Made by a program: the position numbers and the translations under genes | Part shown: piece by piece, positions 7,682 through 16,562 of the stretch | Layout of the letters: each line of letters opens with the position of its first letter | Position numbering within the stretch: the stretch's first letter is position 1 | Notes under the pieces: model-generated | Database searches by the model: none | What the model saw: only the letters and a program-made list of their open reading frames with translations | Told to the model about the DNA's origin: nothing | Source: Cytobacillus firmus NBRC 15306 | GTDB lineage: Bacteria > Bacillota > Bacilli > Bacillales > Cytobacillaceae | DNA length: 39,194 nt | Assembly: GCF_001591465.1 (NCBI RefSeq) | Contig: NZ_BCUY01000035.1 | Coordinates: 1-39,194 of the forward strand | Direction of reading: 5' to 3'

Positions 7682-7855
7682 AAAGCGGAAGCACCTTGCT
7701 CACGAAGGAACGCAGACTAAGAACGCCACATCCTGTGGCAACGTCTGCATGACCCACATCCTGTGGGCCTCAAGGCGAGCCTCACGGAAAGGCGTTCTTT
7801 GCCTTTTGGGGGGATCGGCTTGTGACCTCGAGGGGGGAGGTGCTGGAGCTAGACA
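7682..7855. repeat. Interspersed repeat family B, highly structured
   Basis: An element of about 170 bp starting a few bases after the ypjB stop. It has terminal complementary arms AGCACCT (7690-7696) and AGGTGCT (7838-7844), and the ending TGCTGGAGCTAGACA, which I recall from repeats common in Bacillaceae genomes. Inside are two near-identical hairpins, GCCACA-TCC-TGTGGC (7725-7739) and CCCACA-TCC-TGTGGG (7753-7767). Further pairings are AAGAACGCC (7719-7727) with GGCGTTCTT (7791-7799) and GCAGAC (7712-7717) with GTCTGC (7743-7748). Some of these compete. Only one copy is in the window, so repeat status rests on memory. Confidence 0.65.
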
Positions 7856-7924
7856 GGCCTCGAAGTTCAAAAATTTCTACACTCTTATCTTTAACAAAAA
7901 GAATAATTAAGCGTCTTTCCCGTT

Positions 7925-7952
7925 TTGCAATAAAGGAAAATGGGAATAAGAT
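7925..7952 (+). promoter_or_regulatory. Sigma-A-type promoter for the zinc peptidase gene
   Basis: TTGCAA (7925-7930) and TAAGAT (7947-7952) are separated by 16 bp, about 80 bp before the start at 8033. The rest of the 7856-8032 gap shows nothing recognisable. Confidence 0.45.
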
Positions 7953-8032
7953 AGTTAGAAGGAATCGTATGCTGAAGATATGAAAGCCAGAGGTTAAAAT
8001 TCACCATGACCAGCTTAATGGGAGGTAACAAA

Positions 8033-8713
8033 ATGGGAGGATATCTCATTTATTTTGCAATAATTATTCTTGTTCCGCTTTGGGCACAAATGAAAGTAAA
8101 GGGAGCTTACAGCAAATATTCAAAAGTTCCTTCATCCACTCAAATGAGGGGTGCTGAAGTAGCCAGAAGAATTCTGGATGCAAATGGTTTATATAAAGTT
8201 GGCGTTGAAGAAACCAGGGGCCATCTAACGGATCATTATGACCCGCGATCCAAGACAGTAAGGCTTTCAGCAACAAATTATCATGGCCATTCTGTGGCTG
8301 CCGCTGCCATTGCGGCCCATGAAGTTGGCCATGCCATCCAGGATAATCAGGATTACGCTTTTCTGCGTTTCCGCCATGCGCTAGTACCTGTTGCAAATAT
8401 TGGTTCAAACTTCTCCTGGATTCTAATCATGATCGGTTTTTTTGCTGGCATGAGCGGTATGGTGCTGCTTGGCATTATCTTCATGGCGGCTGCAGTGGTT
8501 TTTCAGGTAATCACACTTCCTGTGGAATTCAATGCTTCCAATCGTGCGATGGATCAGGTGGTTTCCCTGGGCATCATCAGAAACGATGAAGAAAGAGAGA
8601 CTAAAAAAGTATTAAATGCAGCCGCGCTGACATATGTAGCGGCAGCAGCCGTGGCTGTGCTGGAACTGCTTCGTTTAATTCTTATCTATACTGGTATGAC
8701 CAGATCTGAGTAA
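8033..8713 (+). CDS. YugP-type membrane zinc metallopeptidase
   Basis: A 226-residue membrane protein of the neutral zinc peptidase family that includes YugP. The catalytic motif is H96-E97-V-G-H100, and the conserved VEFNAS (E165) probably supplies a further ligand. Membrane segments flank it: residues 3-20, about 117-137, 140-165 and 200-222. The frame opens at ATG 8006, but a GGGAGGT site at 8020-8026 is ideally placed for ATG 8033. B. subtilis has no gene at this spot (ypjB is followed by ypjC), so it is an insertion relative to that genome. Substrate is unknown; membrane protein quality control is only a guess. Confidence 0.9.
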   Translation: MGGYLIYFAIIILVPLWAQMKVKGAYSKYSKVPSSTQMRGAEVARRILDANGLYKVGVEETRGHLTDHYDPRSKTVRLSATNYHGHSVAAAAIAAHEVGHAIQDNQDYAFLRFRHALVPVANIGSNFSWILIMIGFFAGMSGMVLLGIIFMAAAVVFQVITLPVEFNASNRAMDQVVSLGIIRNDEERETKKVLNAAALTYVAAAAVAVLELLRLILIYTGMTRSE

Positions 8714-8738
8714 AAGCCGGCAATGCCGGCTTTTCTCA
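8712..8738 (+). terminator. Terminator of the zinc peptidase gene
   Basis: AAAAGCCGGC and GCCGGCTTTT pair around AAT (8712-8734), followed by TCTC. The A-rich left side may let it work in both directions. Confidence 0.8.
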
Positions 8739-8740
8739 TG

Positions 8741-8770
8741 AAAAAAAGTGATGCCTTTGGGACATCACTT
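8741..8770 (-). terminator. Terminator of ypjC
   Basis: AAGTGATG (8746-8753) pairs with CATCACTT (8763-8770) around a 9-nt loop. Read on the minus strand it ends in a run of seven T, just after the ypjC stop. Confidence 0.85.
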
Positions 8771-8776
8771 CAATAT

Positions 8777-9649
8777 TTAGCGTTCAACCGGCTTTTTATT
8801 TTCATCCAGGGTAAATCCTTCCCCTAATACATCATGTACAGCTGTGACAGAAACAAAGGCATGGGGATCAACAGAAGTGATCGCATTTTTTAACCGCACA
8901 ATTTCATTTCGGCCGACGACACAATACAATACTTCACGCTCTTTTTTAGTGAAGGATCCATGGCCTTTTAACACGGTTACGCCCCGGTCCATTTCTTTCA
9001 TTATTTTTTCGGCAATTGCATCATTCTGTTCTGAAATGATCATGGCCCCTCTTGCTGCATAAGCACCTTCCTGCATGAAATCTATAACCTTTGCACCCAC
9101 AAACACTGCAACCAGCGTATACATGGCTTCCCTGTAGTTTAAATATGTAATTAATGAAAGGGCTATAACAAAAAAGTCAAAAATGAACATTGTCTTTCCC
9201 ATGCTGACCCCAGCATATTTATGGACAAGTCTCGCAATAATATCGACTCCGCCTGTTGTGCCTCCAAACCTGAAAATGGTTCCAAGGCCGATGCCGATAA
9301 AAACACCCGCGAATAAAGAAGCAAGTGTCAAATCCTCTTTTAATGGCATGTCTATCTGGTACCGCTGAAAAATCCATAAGAATAGGGACACACCGACCGT
9401 TCCGATGATGGTATAAAGAAAAACATTCCTGCCCAGAAGTTTCCATCCGATAAAGAAAAGCGGTATATTTAGCAGAAGGTTAGTATAGGAAGGGTCCCAT
9501 TCGAAAAGGAAGTACAAAAGCAGGGTAATACCGGTGAAGCCTCCTTCAGCCAAGTTGTTTTGCATATTAAAGTGAACAAGGCCCCATGAAAAAATGGCCG
9601 AGCCGAGCAAAATGAAAAAAATATTCTTAAATTTCAATCCATAAAACAT
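8777..9649 (-). CDS. ypjC: YpjC, YitT-family membrane protein
   Basis: A 290-residue protein of the YitT/YpjC family: an N-terminal membrane half with about five helices (DUF161, residues about 8-200) and a C-terminal soluble DUF2179 domain (about 215-280) with the typical RGVTVLKGHGSFTKKEREVLYCVV pattern. Transport by the membrane half, possibly gated by the cytoplasmic domain, is inference; no substrate is known. The frame opens at a GTG at 9676, but GGAGGG directly upstream of ATG 9649 sets the start. It is the only minus-strand gene between the peptidase gene and the ypjD-birA run, and it has its own promoter and terminator. Confidence 0.9.
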   Translation of the reverse strand: MFYGLKFKNIFFILLGSAIFSWGLVHFNMQNNLAEGGFTGITLLLYFLFEWDPSYTNLLLNIPLFFIGWKLLGRNVFLYTIIGTVGVSLFLWIFQRYQIDMPLKEDLTLASLFAGVFIGIGLGTIFRFGGTTGGVDIIARLVHKYAGVSMGKTMFIFDFFVIALSLITYLNYREAMYTLVAVFVGAKVIDFMQEGAYAARGAMIISEQNDAIAEKIMKEMDRGVTVLKGHGSFTKKEREVLYCVVGRNEIVRLKNAITSVDPHAFVSVTAVHDVLGEGFTLDENKKPVER

Positions 9650-9694
9650 ATTATCCCTCCGCTGCCTGAATATCACAATACCAAAGCGTATCTA

Positions 9695-9723
9695 ATTATA
9701 TAAGATACAGATTATAAGAGCAA
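9695..9723 (-). promoter_or_regulatory. Sigma-A promoter of ypjC with overlapping palindrome
   Basis: On the minus strand, TTGCTC (9723-9718) and TATAAT (9700-9695) have a 17-bp spacer. GTATCT (9688-9693) and AGATAC (9703-9708) form an inverted repeat centred on the -10, a placement typical of repressor operators. The regulator cannot be named. Confidence 0.65.
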
Positions 9724-9780
9724 TAACATCAAAGGACAAGATGCACTGACTGATTATCTGTAAGCGATGATAAAAAATAT

Positions 9781-9810
9781 TTGTAAAATGGCTGAGCAAT
9801 AGCTTAACAT
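9781..9810 (+). promoter_or_regulatory. Promoter candidate for the ypjD-dapB operon
   Basis: TTGTAA (9781-9786) and TAACAT (9805-9810) are separated by 18 bp, about 54 bp before ypjD. Confidence 0.4.
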
Positions 9811-9863
9811 GAAAAGTGGAAATCAGATATATAGAAACTGTAAATAGAAGCTGAGGTGAAAGT

Positions 9864-10196
9864 ATGGAGACCCCAAAAACAATGAAAGACATGCAAACAG
9901 ACGTTGACAAATACATAAGCCAATTTAAAGAAGGTTATTTCAGCCCATTAGCCATGCTTGCAAGGATGATCGAGGAACTTGGGGAACTATCCAGGGAAGT
10001 GAACCATCACTATGGTGAAAAACCCAAAAAATCCACAGAGGAAGAAAAGGCTATCGAGGAAGAGCTTGGAGATATGCTGTTTGTTCTAATATGCTTTGCT
10101 AATTCCTTAAATATTGACTTAGAAGAAGCGCATGATCGTGTCATGAAAAAATTCAGCACACGTGATAAAGACAGATGGACAAGAATTGAAGAGTAG
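9864..10196 (+). CDS. ypjD: YpjD, MazG-like nucleotide pyrophosphohydrolase
   Basis: A 110-residue all-helical protein of the MazG-like NTP pyrophosphohydrolase family, which cleaves nucleoside triphosphates to monophosphate and pyrophosphate, often for house-cleaning. The metal-binding acidic motifs are present: E37-E38-x-x-E41 (MIEELGEL) and E66-E67-x-x-D70 (IEEELGDML). The start ATG follows GAGGTGA. It leads the compact operon with dapB, mgsA, bshB1, bshA, cca and birA, 14 bp before dapB, as in B. subtilis. The preferred substrate is not known. Confidence 0.92.
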   Translation: METPKTMKDMQTDVDKYISQFKEGYFSPLAMLARMIEELGELSREVNHHYGEKPKKSTEEEKAIEEELGDMLFVLICFANSLNIDLEEAHDRVMKKFSTRDKDRWTRIEE

Positions 10197-10210
10197 AAGG
10201 AGAGAGGACA

Positions 10211-11014
10211 ATGGATAAAGTAAAAGTTATTATAGCGGGACCGCGGGGAAGGATGGGCAGTGAAGCCGTCCAGCTCGTTAATCGAACAGAGAACTATGAG
10301 TTAGCTGCCGTGATCGACCATAAAAATGGCGGTGGCTTTCTTGGCGATTTTGAAGGCTTCTCACAATTTGGCCAAGTTCCGGTATACACAGATCTTGCCC
10401 TAGCCTTTCAGGAGCTAAGTCCCGATGTACTGATCGATTTGACCACTCCGGAAGTAGGAATGTACCACACAAAAACTGCCCTGGAATATGGTGTGAGGCC
10501 AGTTGTTGGAACAACAGGCTTTTCGAAGGAAAATCTGAAAGAGCTTGAAAATCTATGCCATGAAAAAGGAATCGGCTGCATTATTGCCCCAAACTTTGCG
10601 CTTGGTGCTGTATTAATGATGAAATTCTCCCAATTGGCAGGTAGATATTTTAATGATGTGGAAATCATTGAGCTGCACCATGACCAGAAGTTGGATGCTC
10701 CATCTGGAACTGCAGTTAAAACAGCTGAGATGATTGCTGATGTAAGAACGAAAAAGGAGCAGGGGCACCCAGAGGAGAAGGAAACGATTCCTGGTGCCAG
10801 AGGCGCAAATTTCGATGGCATGCATATACATTCTGTACGCCTGCCCGGCCTGATTGCTCATCAGCAGGTAATGTTCGGTTCTGAAGGCCAGACATTGACC
10901 ATCCGTCATGACTCATATAATAGAGCTTCCTTTATGTCAGGAGTAAAGCTTGCTGTAGATACTGTTTTAAATATTGATACGCTCGTCTACGGCCTCGAAA
11001 ATATTATCGATTAG
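10211..11014 (+). CDS. dapB: 4-hydroxy-tetrahydrodipicolinate reductase
   Basis: A 267-residue DapB, the NAD(P)H-dependent reductase that makes tetrahydrodipicolinate on the path to diaminopimelate (peptidoglycan and spore dipicolinate precursor) and lysine. The Rossmann nucleotide loop [11 protein letters not shown] (10-20) opens the protein. The substrate/catalytic block [15 protein letters not shown] in the middle carries the essential His and Lys, and the final helix is typical. The start ATG follows AGAAGGAGAG. Length matches the B. subtilis enzyme. It is the second gene of the ypjD operon, 14 bp before mgsA. Confidence 0.97.
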   Translation: MDKVKVIIAGPRGRMGSEAVQLVNRTENYELAAVIDHKNGGGFLGDFEGFSQFGQVPVYTDLALAFQELSPDVLIDLTTPEVGMYHTKTALEYGVRPVVGTTGFSKENLKELENLCHEKGIGCIIAPNFALGAVLMMKFSQLAGRYFNDVEIIELHHDQKLDAPSGTAVKTAEMIADVRTKKEQGHPEEKETIPGARGANFDGMHIHSVRLPGLIAHQQVMFGSEGQTLTIRHDSYNRASFMSGVKLAVDTVLNIDTLVYGLENIID

Positions 11015-11028
11015 AAAGGGGTGCCGAC

Positions 11029-11451
11029 ATGAATATTGCCTTAATTGCCCATGATAAGAAAAAGGACGATATTGTAAGATTTGCAATCGCCTATAAATCT
11101 ATTCTTGCTGAACATACCCTTTATGCTACTGGAACAACCGGTTCACGCATCATGAAAGAAACTGGTCTTTCCATTCACCGTTTTCAGTCCGGACCACTTG
11201 GCGGGGACCAGGAAATTGGTGCTTTAATTGCCAACAATAAAATGGATGTTGTATTTTTCTTCAGAGATCCTCTGACTGTTCAGCCCCATGAGCCGGATGT
11301 CTCAGCTTTAGTGCGCCTCTGTGACGTATATGCTGTGCCGCTCGCAACCAATATGGGCACAGCTGAAATTATTATTAAGGGCCTGGAACGCAATGATTTA
11401 TCTTGGAGGAATATTGTAAGTGAAAAAGGTGACATGAATGAACCCGGATAA
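11029..11451 (+). CDS. mgsA: Methylglyoxal synthase
   Basis: A 140-residue enzyme that converts dihydroxyacetone phosphate to methylglyoxal and phosphate, a bypass relieving sugar-phosphate build-up. Catalytic residues align with the E. coli enzyme: D60 (GGDQEIGA), D80 (FFRDP), H87 and D90 (QPHEPD). The YATGTTGS phosphate-binding motif is at 32-39. The start ATG follows AAAGGGG. Its end overlaps bshB1 by 14 bp. Co-location with bacillithiol genes makes sense, because bacillithiol is used to detoxify methylglyoxal; that functional link is established for B. subtilis, while regulation here is not visible. Confidence 0.97.
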   Translation: MNIALIAHDKKKDDIVRFAIAYKSILAEHTLYATGTTGSRIMKETGLSIHRFQSGPLGGDQEIGALIANNKMDVVFFFRDPLTVQPHEPDVSALVRLCDVYAVPLATNMGTAEIIIKGLERNDLSWRNIVSEKGDMNEPG

Positions 11452-12154
11452 CCTTGATATTCTGGCATTTGGTGCGCATGCTGATGATGTTGAAATCGGC
11501 ATGGGCGGCACAATTGCCAAATTTGCCTCTATCGGAAAAAAGATTGGAATATGCGACTTAACACGGGCTGAGCTTTCTTCCAATGGGACGATTGAAATCC
11601 GTAAAGACGAATCGCTGAAAGCAGCAGGGATTCTCGGGGTTAATGTCCGGGAGACTCTTAATCTGCCTGACAGGGGCTTATTTTATAACCAGGAATACAT
11701 AAAAAAGATCGCTGAAATGATCCGTAAATATAGGCCAGCTCTTGTGTTTGCGCCATATATGGAGGACAGGCATCCAGACCACGGGCATTGTGCCCGCCTG
11801 GTGGAAGAAGCGGTCTTTTCAGCCGGAATCAGGAAATATGAAACAGGCGGCAATTTTGCCCCGCATAAGGTGAAAAACCTGCACTTTTATATGATAAATG
11901 GCTTCCTTAAGCCTGACTTCCTGATCGATATCACCTCTTTTATGGATAAAAAAATTGCAGGTCTCGAATCCTATCAAAGTCAATTTACAAGAAGCCCAGG
12001 TTCATTTGATACACCGCTTGTCAACGGTTATATTGAAACTGTTGCAGCGAGGGAAAGCCTATTTGGAAAACAGGCAGGGGTACAATATGCAGAGGGTTTT
12101 AAAGTTAATAATCCCTTACTGGTAAATATGGATATATTTGGTGGAGAATTATGA
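11438..12154 (+). CDS. bshB1: Bacillithiol biosynthesis deacetylase BshB1
   Basis: A 238-residue PIG-L/LmbE-type zinc deacetylase that removes acetate from GlcNAc-malate, the second step of bacillithiol synthesis. Motifs match the family: AHADDVE gives zinc ligands H14 and D17 and base D16, and HPDH (111-114) gives H114. The start ATG lies inside the end of mgsA behind an AAGGTG site, and the stop overlaps the bshA start by 4 bp (ATGA), so translation of the three genes is coupled. Order mgsA-bshB1-bshA-cca is that of B. subtilis. It was formerly called YpjG. Confidence 0.96.
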   Translation: MNPDNLDILAFGAHADDVEIGMGGTIAKFASIGKKIGICDLTRAELSSNGTIEIRKDESLKAAGILGVNVRETLNLPDRGLFYNQEYIKKIAEMIRKYRPALVFAPYMEDRHPDHGHCARLVEEAVFSAGIRKYETGGNFAPHKVKNLHFYMINGFLKPDFLIDITSFMDKKIAGLESYQSQFTRSPGSFDTPLVNGYIETVAARESLFGKQAGVQYAEGFKVNNPLLVNMDIFGGEL

Positions 12155-13293
12155 GGAAAAAGTTAAAAATAGGTATCACTTGCTATCCTACGGTGGGAGG
12201 GTCAGGTGTTGTTGCTGCAGAACTAGGGAAAATGCTAGCCGAAAAAGGTCATGAAATACATTTTATTTCATCAAGTCTACCTTTTAGACTGAAAAGGATG
12301 TACCCCAATATTTTTTATCATCAGGTGGATGTCAATCAATACTCCGTATTTCAATATGCTCCTTACGATATCGCGCTGGCAAGTAAAATGGCGGAAGTGA
12401 TAAAACGCGAGGGCCTTGATCTGCTGCACGTGCATTATGCGATTCCCCATGCAGTTTGCGCGATCCTGGCAAAGCAGATGAGCGGTACAGACATTAAGAT
12501 TGTTACCACCCTTCATGGAACAGATATTACAGTTCTCGGGTATGACCCATCCCTTACAGATGCGATCCGTTTTGGAATTGAAAAGTCTGATGGAGTCACA
12601 GCTGTTTCCAATGCGTTGATATCACAAACTTATGACCTGATCAAACCTGATAAGTCCTTAAGAGCGGTTTATAACTTTATAGATGAAAGAATATACAGGA
12701 AAACCGATTCTCTTTACCTTAAAGAAGAATATGGCATAAAACCTGGTGAAAAAGTGATCATTCATGTATCTAATTTCCGCAGTGTAAAACGGGTGCCGGA
12801 TGTTGTTAAAGCCTTTGCCAAAATATCTGAAGAAGTTCCTTCAAAGCTGCTGCTAGTAGGAGACGGACCGGAAATGAGCGTTATATGCAGACTGGTGAAT
12901 GACCTGAAGCTTAAAGACAAGGTTCTGTTTTTGGGAAAGCAGGATAATGTGGAGGAGCTTTACAGCATCAGTGATTTAATGCTCTTATTATCGGAAAAGG
13001 AAAGCTTTGGACTTGTTGCTCTTGAGGCAATGGCATGCGGAGTGCCATGCATCGGTACAGATGTCGGTGGAATTCCCGAAGTAATCAGAGATGGTGAGAC
13101 CGGCTATATTTGCATTTTGGGTGATATAACTGATATCTCGCGAAAAGCAATAAAATTGCTTACTGATGAGAAACTGCTTGACAGGTTTTCTTCACAATCC
13201 ATTTCACTTGCAAAAGACAGGTTCAGTGCCGGCCGCATTGTCACTCAATATGAAGAGTTTTATTATGAACTTTTGGAAAAAGGTGACCTTTGA
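12151..13293 (+). CDS. bshA: Bacillithiol glycosyltransferase BshA
   Basis: A 380-residue GT4-family, GT-B-fold glycosyltransferase that joins UDP-GlcNAc to L-malate, the first step of bacillithiol synthesis. The N-terminal donor/acceptor loop [16 protein letters not shown] (11-26) and the C-terminal E-x7-E nucleotide-sugar motif (E284 in [10 protein letters not shown] to E292) are intact. It starts with ATG in a 4-bp ATGA overlap with bshB1 and ends in a TGATG overlap with cca. The product feeds BshB1 upstream; BshC, the final enzyme, is not in this window. Length is normal. It was formerly called YpjH. Confidence 0.96.
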   Translation: MRKKLKIGITCYPTVGGSGVVAAELGKMLAEKGHEIHFISSSLPFRLKRMYPNIFYHQVDVNQYSVFQYAPYDIALASKMAEVIKREGLDLLHVHYAIPHAVCAILAKQMSGTDIKIVTTLHGTDITVLGYDPSLTDAIRFGIEKSDGVTAVSNALISQTYDLIKPDKSLRAVYNFIDERIYRKTDSLYLKEEYGIKPGEKVIIHVSNFRSVKRVPDVVKAFAKISEEVPSKLLLVGDGPEMSVICRLVNDLKLKDKVLFLGKQDNVEELYSISDLMLLLSEKESFGLVALEAMACGVPCIGTDVGGIPEVIRDGETGYICILGDITDISRKAIKLLTDEKLLDRFSSQSISLAKDRFSAGRIVTQYEEFYYELLEKGDL

Positions 13294-14501
13294 TGAATGA
13301 AGTTTTTATAAAGGCAGTTCCTGTGCTCGAGAAGTTAGAAGCTGCAGGTTTTGAGGCCTATTTTGTAGGAGGCTCTGTCAGGGATTATATACTTGGAAAA
13401 GAAATTGCAGACGTCGATATTGCTACTTCGGCTACCCCGGAAGAAGTAAAAGCCATATTCTCCAGAACACTTGATGTGGGTATTGAACATGGCACTGTGG
13501 TGGTTCTATATCATGGCATCTCCTATGAAATTACAACCTTCCGAACAGAGGCTGAATACCTGGATTTTAGGCGGCCTTCAAAAGTACAATTTATCAGATC
13601 CCTGGAAGAGGATTTGAAAAGAAGAGATTTTACGATGAACGCGATTGCCATGGATAAAGAAGGACAGCTTATCGATCCTTTTAACGGCAGGGGCGCTATA
13701 GAGGAAAAAAGAATTTGCACTGTAGGCAAGCCGGCTGAGAGATTTACTGAAGATGCCCTTCGAATGATGAGAGCAGTCCGCTTTTTCAGCCAGCTGGCAT
13801 TTGAGATTGATAAAAACACTTATGATGCTTTGACATCCCTGTCACATTTACTTGAAAACATTGCAGTGGAAAGAAAGCTGGCAGAGTTCGAAAAGCTATT
13901 AGCGGGAACCTGCAGGATGAAAGCTCTTAAGGTCATTGCGGAAACAGGATTGTCTAATTATCTGCCAAAAATGTCAGGCTTCCAACAGGAATTAAAAGAA
14001 GCAGAAAATTATAATGCAGCAGATCTGACAGGAGATGAAATGTGGGCCTTTCTTGCGTATATCTTTAAATTGGACGAGTCACAGGCTCAAGCTTTTCTGA
14101 AGAACTGGAAACTGCCTGTAAAGAGAACAAAAAAGATAGTGTCGATTATCAGCTGGATCCGGTACAGGGCCGAAAACCAGTGGGAGGCCTATTCCCTTTA
14201 TCAGGCAGGGGACAAGTCCCTGAACGCGGAACGGGTCCGCAACGTAATCTTGCATGAGGACTCAAGCAGGGGAACAGACAGCCTGCTGAGTCAATATAAT
14301 TCTCTGCCGATTAAAGAAAGAAGCGACCTTCAGCTTACTGGAGAGCAGCTGATGGATTGGTTTGGCAAATCTCCTGGTCCCTGGATTAAAGCGGAGCTTG
14401 AAAAAACCGAAAAAGCAGTCTTGCGCGGCGAAGTGAGTAATAGTGATGAATCCATAAGGGAGTGGCTCATAAAGTGCAATCAGAAATCAGGAACAAATTG
14501 A
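13293..14501 (+). CDS. cca: CCA-adding tRNA nucleotidyltransferase
   Basis: A 402-residue class II nucleotidyltransferase that builds or repairs the CCA 3' end of tRNAs. Visible motifs are GGSVRD (26-31), the metal-binding D40-x-D42 pair (ADVDIAT) and RRDFTMNAIA near residue 110. The Gram-positive type C-terminal domain follows, without an HD motif. A TTG at 13290 precedes the ATG at 13293; the AGGTGA site suits the ATG, which overlaps the bshA stop by one base (TGATG). Its last 28 bp overlap birA. The gene order cca-birA is conserved in Bacillus. Confidence 0.95.
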   Translation: MNEVFIKAVPVLEKLEAAGFEAYFVGGSVRDYILGKEIADVDIATSATPEEVKAIFSRTLDVGIEHGTVVVLYHGISYEITTFRTEAEYLDFRRPSKVQFIRSLEEDLKRRDFTMNAIAMDKEGQLIDPFNGRGAIEEKRICTVGKPAERFTEDALRMMRAVRFFSQLAFEIDKNTYDALTSLSHLLENIAVERKLAEFEKLLAGTCRMKALKVIAETGLSNYLPKMSGFQQELKEAENYNAADLTGDEMWAFLAYIFKLDESQAQAFLKNWKLPVKRTKKIVSIISWIRYRAENQWEAYSLYQAGDKSLNAERVRNVILHEDSSRGTDSLLSQYNSLPIKERSDLQLTGEQLMDWFGKSPGPWIKAELEKTEKAVLRGEVSNSDESIREWLIKCNQKSGTN

Positions 14502-15457
14502 TTGATGCTTTTACGAAAAGCAATGAGGAATTTCTTTCAGGCCAGTATTTAGCTGACCTGATTGGATGTTCAAGAACGGCTGTATGGAAGCATATTGAAG
14601 AGCTGAGAAAAGAAGGCTTTGAATTGGAAGCGGTCAGAAGAAAAGGTTATCGGATAACAAAAACACCTGAAAAAGTTACCCCTGATGAAATCAGGCTTGG
14701 TTTGCAGACTGAAACCCTTGGACGCCAGATTCATCATGAAGAAAGTGTTGATTCTACTCAGAAGATTGCCCATCGCCTTGCATACGAGGGTGCGCAGGAA
14801 GGAACGGTCGTAATTGCGGAAGAACAGCTTTCAGGCAGGGGGAGAATGGACAGGAGATGGCACTCCCCAAAATCAACAGGCATATGGATGAGTGTTATTC
14901 TAAGACCGAACATTCCACCTCCGAAAGCTCCGCAGCTTACGCTGATTACAGCAGTGGCTGTTGTACAGGCAATTGAAGAGCTGACTGATTTAACACCGCA
15001 AATTAAATGGCCGAATGATGTTTTGATGAACGGGAAGAAGGTTACAGGAATTCTGACAGAACTGCAGGCGGATGCGGACCGGATTATTTCTATTATCATA
15101 GGAATTGGCATCAACGTTAACCAGCAGCTTGATGATTATCCCGATGAGCTTAAAGAAATTGCTACTTCATTATCCATTGAAAAAGGCGTAAAGCTTTCAA
15201 GAGCTGAGCTGATTAAAATCCTGCTTGGCAAACTGGAAAACCTGTATAAACTTTATTTAGAGAAGGGTTTTTATCCGATTAAGCTTTTATGGGAAAGTTA
15301 TGCGGTCAGCATTGGCAAAAATCTTACTGCAAGGACGATTACCGGAAGCATATATGGCAAGGCCCTTGGAATTACAGAAGATGGAGTCCTGATGATTGAA
15401 GACAGCAGCGGGAAAGTCCATCACGTATATTCTGCAGACATTGAGCTGGATGTTTAG
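14474..15457 (+). CDS. birA: BirA, biotin-protein ligase and biotin repressor
   Basis: A bifunctional protein of about 327 residues. A winged helix-turn-helix near 15-60 (LADLIGCSRTAVWKHIEELR) binds biotin operators. The ligase domain follows with GRGRMDRRWHSP (biotinyl-AMP loop) and KWPNDVLMNGKKVTGILTE, then a C-terminal SH3-like domain. It attaches biotin to acetyl-CoA and pyruvate carboxylase carrier proteins. Start is uncertain: the frame allows GTG at 14462, but that codon overlaps the AAGGGAG ribosome site, and alignment with B. subtilis BirA favours GTG 14474. It lies within the end of cca and ends the ypjD operon core; a 268-bp gap separates it from panB. Confidence 0.93.
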   Translation: MQSEIRNKLIDAFTKSNEEFLSGQYLADLIGCSRTAVWKHIEELRKEGFELEAVRRKGYRITKTPEKVTPDEIRLGLQTETLGRQIHHEESVDSTQKIAHRLAYEGAQEGTVVIAEEQLSGRGRMDRRWHSPKSTGIWMSVILRPNIPPPKAPQLTLITAVAVVQAIEELTDLTPQIKWPNDVLMNGKKVTGILTELQADADRIISIIIGIGINVNQQLDDYPDELKEIATSLSIEKGVKLSRAELIKILLGKLENLYKLYLEKGFYPIKLLWESYAVSIGKNLTARTITGSIYGKALGITEDGVLMIEDSSGKVHHVYSADIELDV

Positions 15458-15500
15458 AATGCCGGTTTGAAAGTTTTTATAGCCAACTCATTTGCCTTTT

Positions 15501-15509
15501 TGATATACT
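15501..15509 (+). promoter_or_regulatory. Extended -10 promoter candidate in the birA-panB gap
   Basis: TGA-TATACT (15501-15509) is an extended -10; no good -35 is visible. A transcript from about 15516 would reach the terminator at 15631-15665, making a leader or short RNA of about 150 nt. Confidence 0.45.
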
Positions 15510-15630
15510 TTTTATGGGCAGTATCCTTAACAGAACTGCACCTTTTTTAAGGAAACGCAAATATAATATATCTGCCTAGATCCAAAAAATGGACCGGGAC
15601 AGAGGGATGAACTGATATATGAGCTAATGT

Positions 15631-15665
15631 AAAATCCTTCTGCCGACAGAAGGATTTTTTTAATG
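15631..15665 (+). terminator. Strong terminator upstream of panB
   Basis: AAAATCCTTCTG (15631-15642) pairs perfectly with CAGAAGGATTTT (15647-15658) around CCGA, followed by TTT. It lies about 175 bp after birA and 60 bp before panB. It either ends the birA transcript, or a leader transcript that could be attenuated; no antiterminator fold was established. Confidence 0.85.
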
Positions 15666-15725
15666 TTCTGTTTTTTTAAACTCATTAAAGTTTTATTGCC
15701 TCTTCCTGCATAAGGAGGACGAATG

Positions 15726-16562
15726 ATGAAGCAAACAACAGACTTTTTAAAAATGAAGGAAAATGATGAGAAAATTGTCATGCTGACCGCCTATGATTTT
15801 CCTGCTGCCAAACAGGCTGAAAAAGCCAATGTGGACATGATACTTGTTGGGGATTCGCTTGGGATGGTAGTGCTGGGCTATGATTCAACCGTTCCTGTTA
15901 CGATGGAGGATATGATTCATCACGGAAAAGCTGTTAAACGAGGGGCACAACATACATTCATTGTGATTGACATGCCGTTTATGAGCTATCATTTGTCCGT
16001 GAAAGATACACTGTTAAATGGGGCAAGGCTCATTCAGGAGACAGGTGCACATGCTGTTAAGCTTGAAGGCGGTGATGAAGTCGCACAACAAATTGGCGCG
16101 TTAACAAAAGCAGGCATTCCTGTTGTTGCCCATCTCGGCCTGACACCACAATCCGTGGGGGTCCTTGGAGGCTATAAGGTCCAGGGGAAAAACGCTGAAG
16201 CAGCCAGAAAGCTGATTGATGATGCCAGGGAATGTGAGAGAGCCGGAGCCTTTGCTCTTGTCCTTGAGTGTGTTCCAAAACAGCTGGCAAAGCAGATCAC
16301 GGAAGAATTGACGATTCCAGTCATTGGAATCGGGGCTGGTAAGGATACCGATGGACAGGTCCTTGTGTACCATGATGTATTAGGATACGGCGTAGATCGT
16401 GTTCCAAAGTTCGTGAAACAGTATGAAAATCTGAATCCGATTATCGGCGACAGCCTTACTAAATATTCAGATGAAGTGAAGAATGGAGCATTTCCTGATG
16501 ATTCCCATTCTTTCAGGATGAAAGAGGAAGAACTGCTGAGTCTGTATGGAGGAAAAGCATGA
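15726..16562 (+). CDS. panB: 3-methyl-2-oxobutanoate hydroxymethyltransferase
   Basis: A 278-residue TIM-barrel enzyme that transfers a hydroxymethyl group from methylenetetrahydrofolate to ketoisovalerate to form ketopantoate, the first committed step of pantothenate/CoA synthesis. Hallmark blocks are [28 protein letters not shown] (metal-binding Asp), ALVLECVP (catalytic Glu region) and [15 protein letters not shown]. Two in-frame ATGs lie together at 15723 and 15726; the AAGGAGG site (15712-15718) is 7 nt before 15726, and B. subtilis PanB also begins MK, so 15726 is chosen. The stop overlaps the panC start by 4 bp. Confidence 0.96.
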   Translation: MKQTTDFLKMKENDEKIVMLTAYDFPAAKQAEKANVDMILVGDSLGMVVLGYDSTVPVTMEDMIHHGKAVKRGAQHTFIVIDMPFMSYHLSVKDTLLNGARLIQETGAHAVKLEGGDEVAQQIGALTKAGIPVVAHLGLTPQSVGVLGGYKVQGKNAEAARKLIDDARECERAGAFALVLECVPKQLAKQITEELTIPVIGIGAGKDTDGQVLVYHDVLGYGVDRVPKFVKQYENLNPIIGDSLTKYSDEVKNGAFPDDSHSFRMKEEELLSLYGGKA

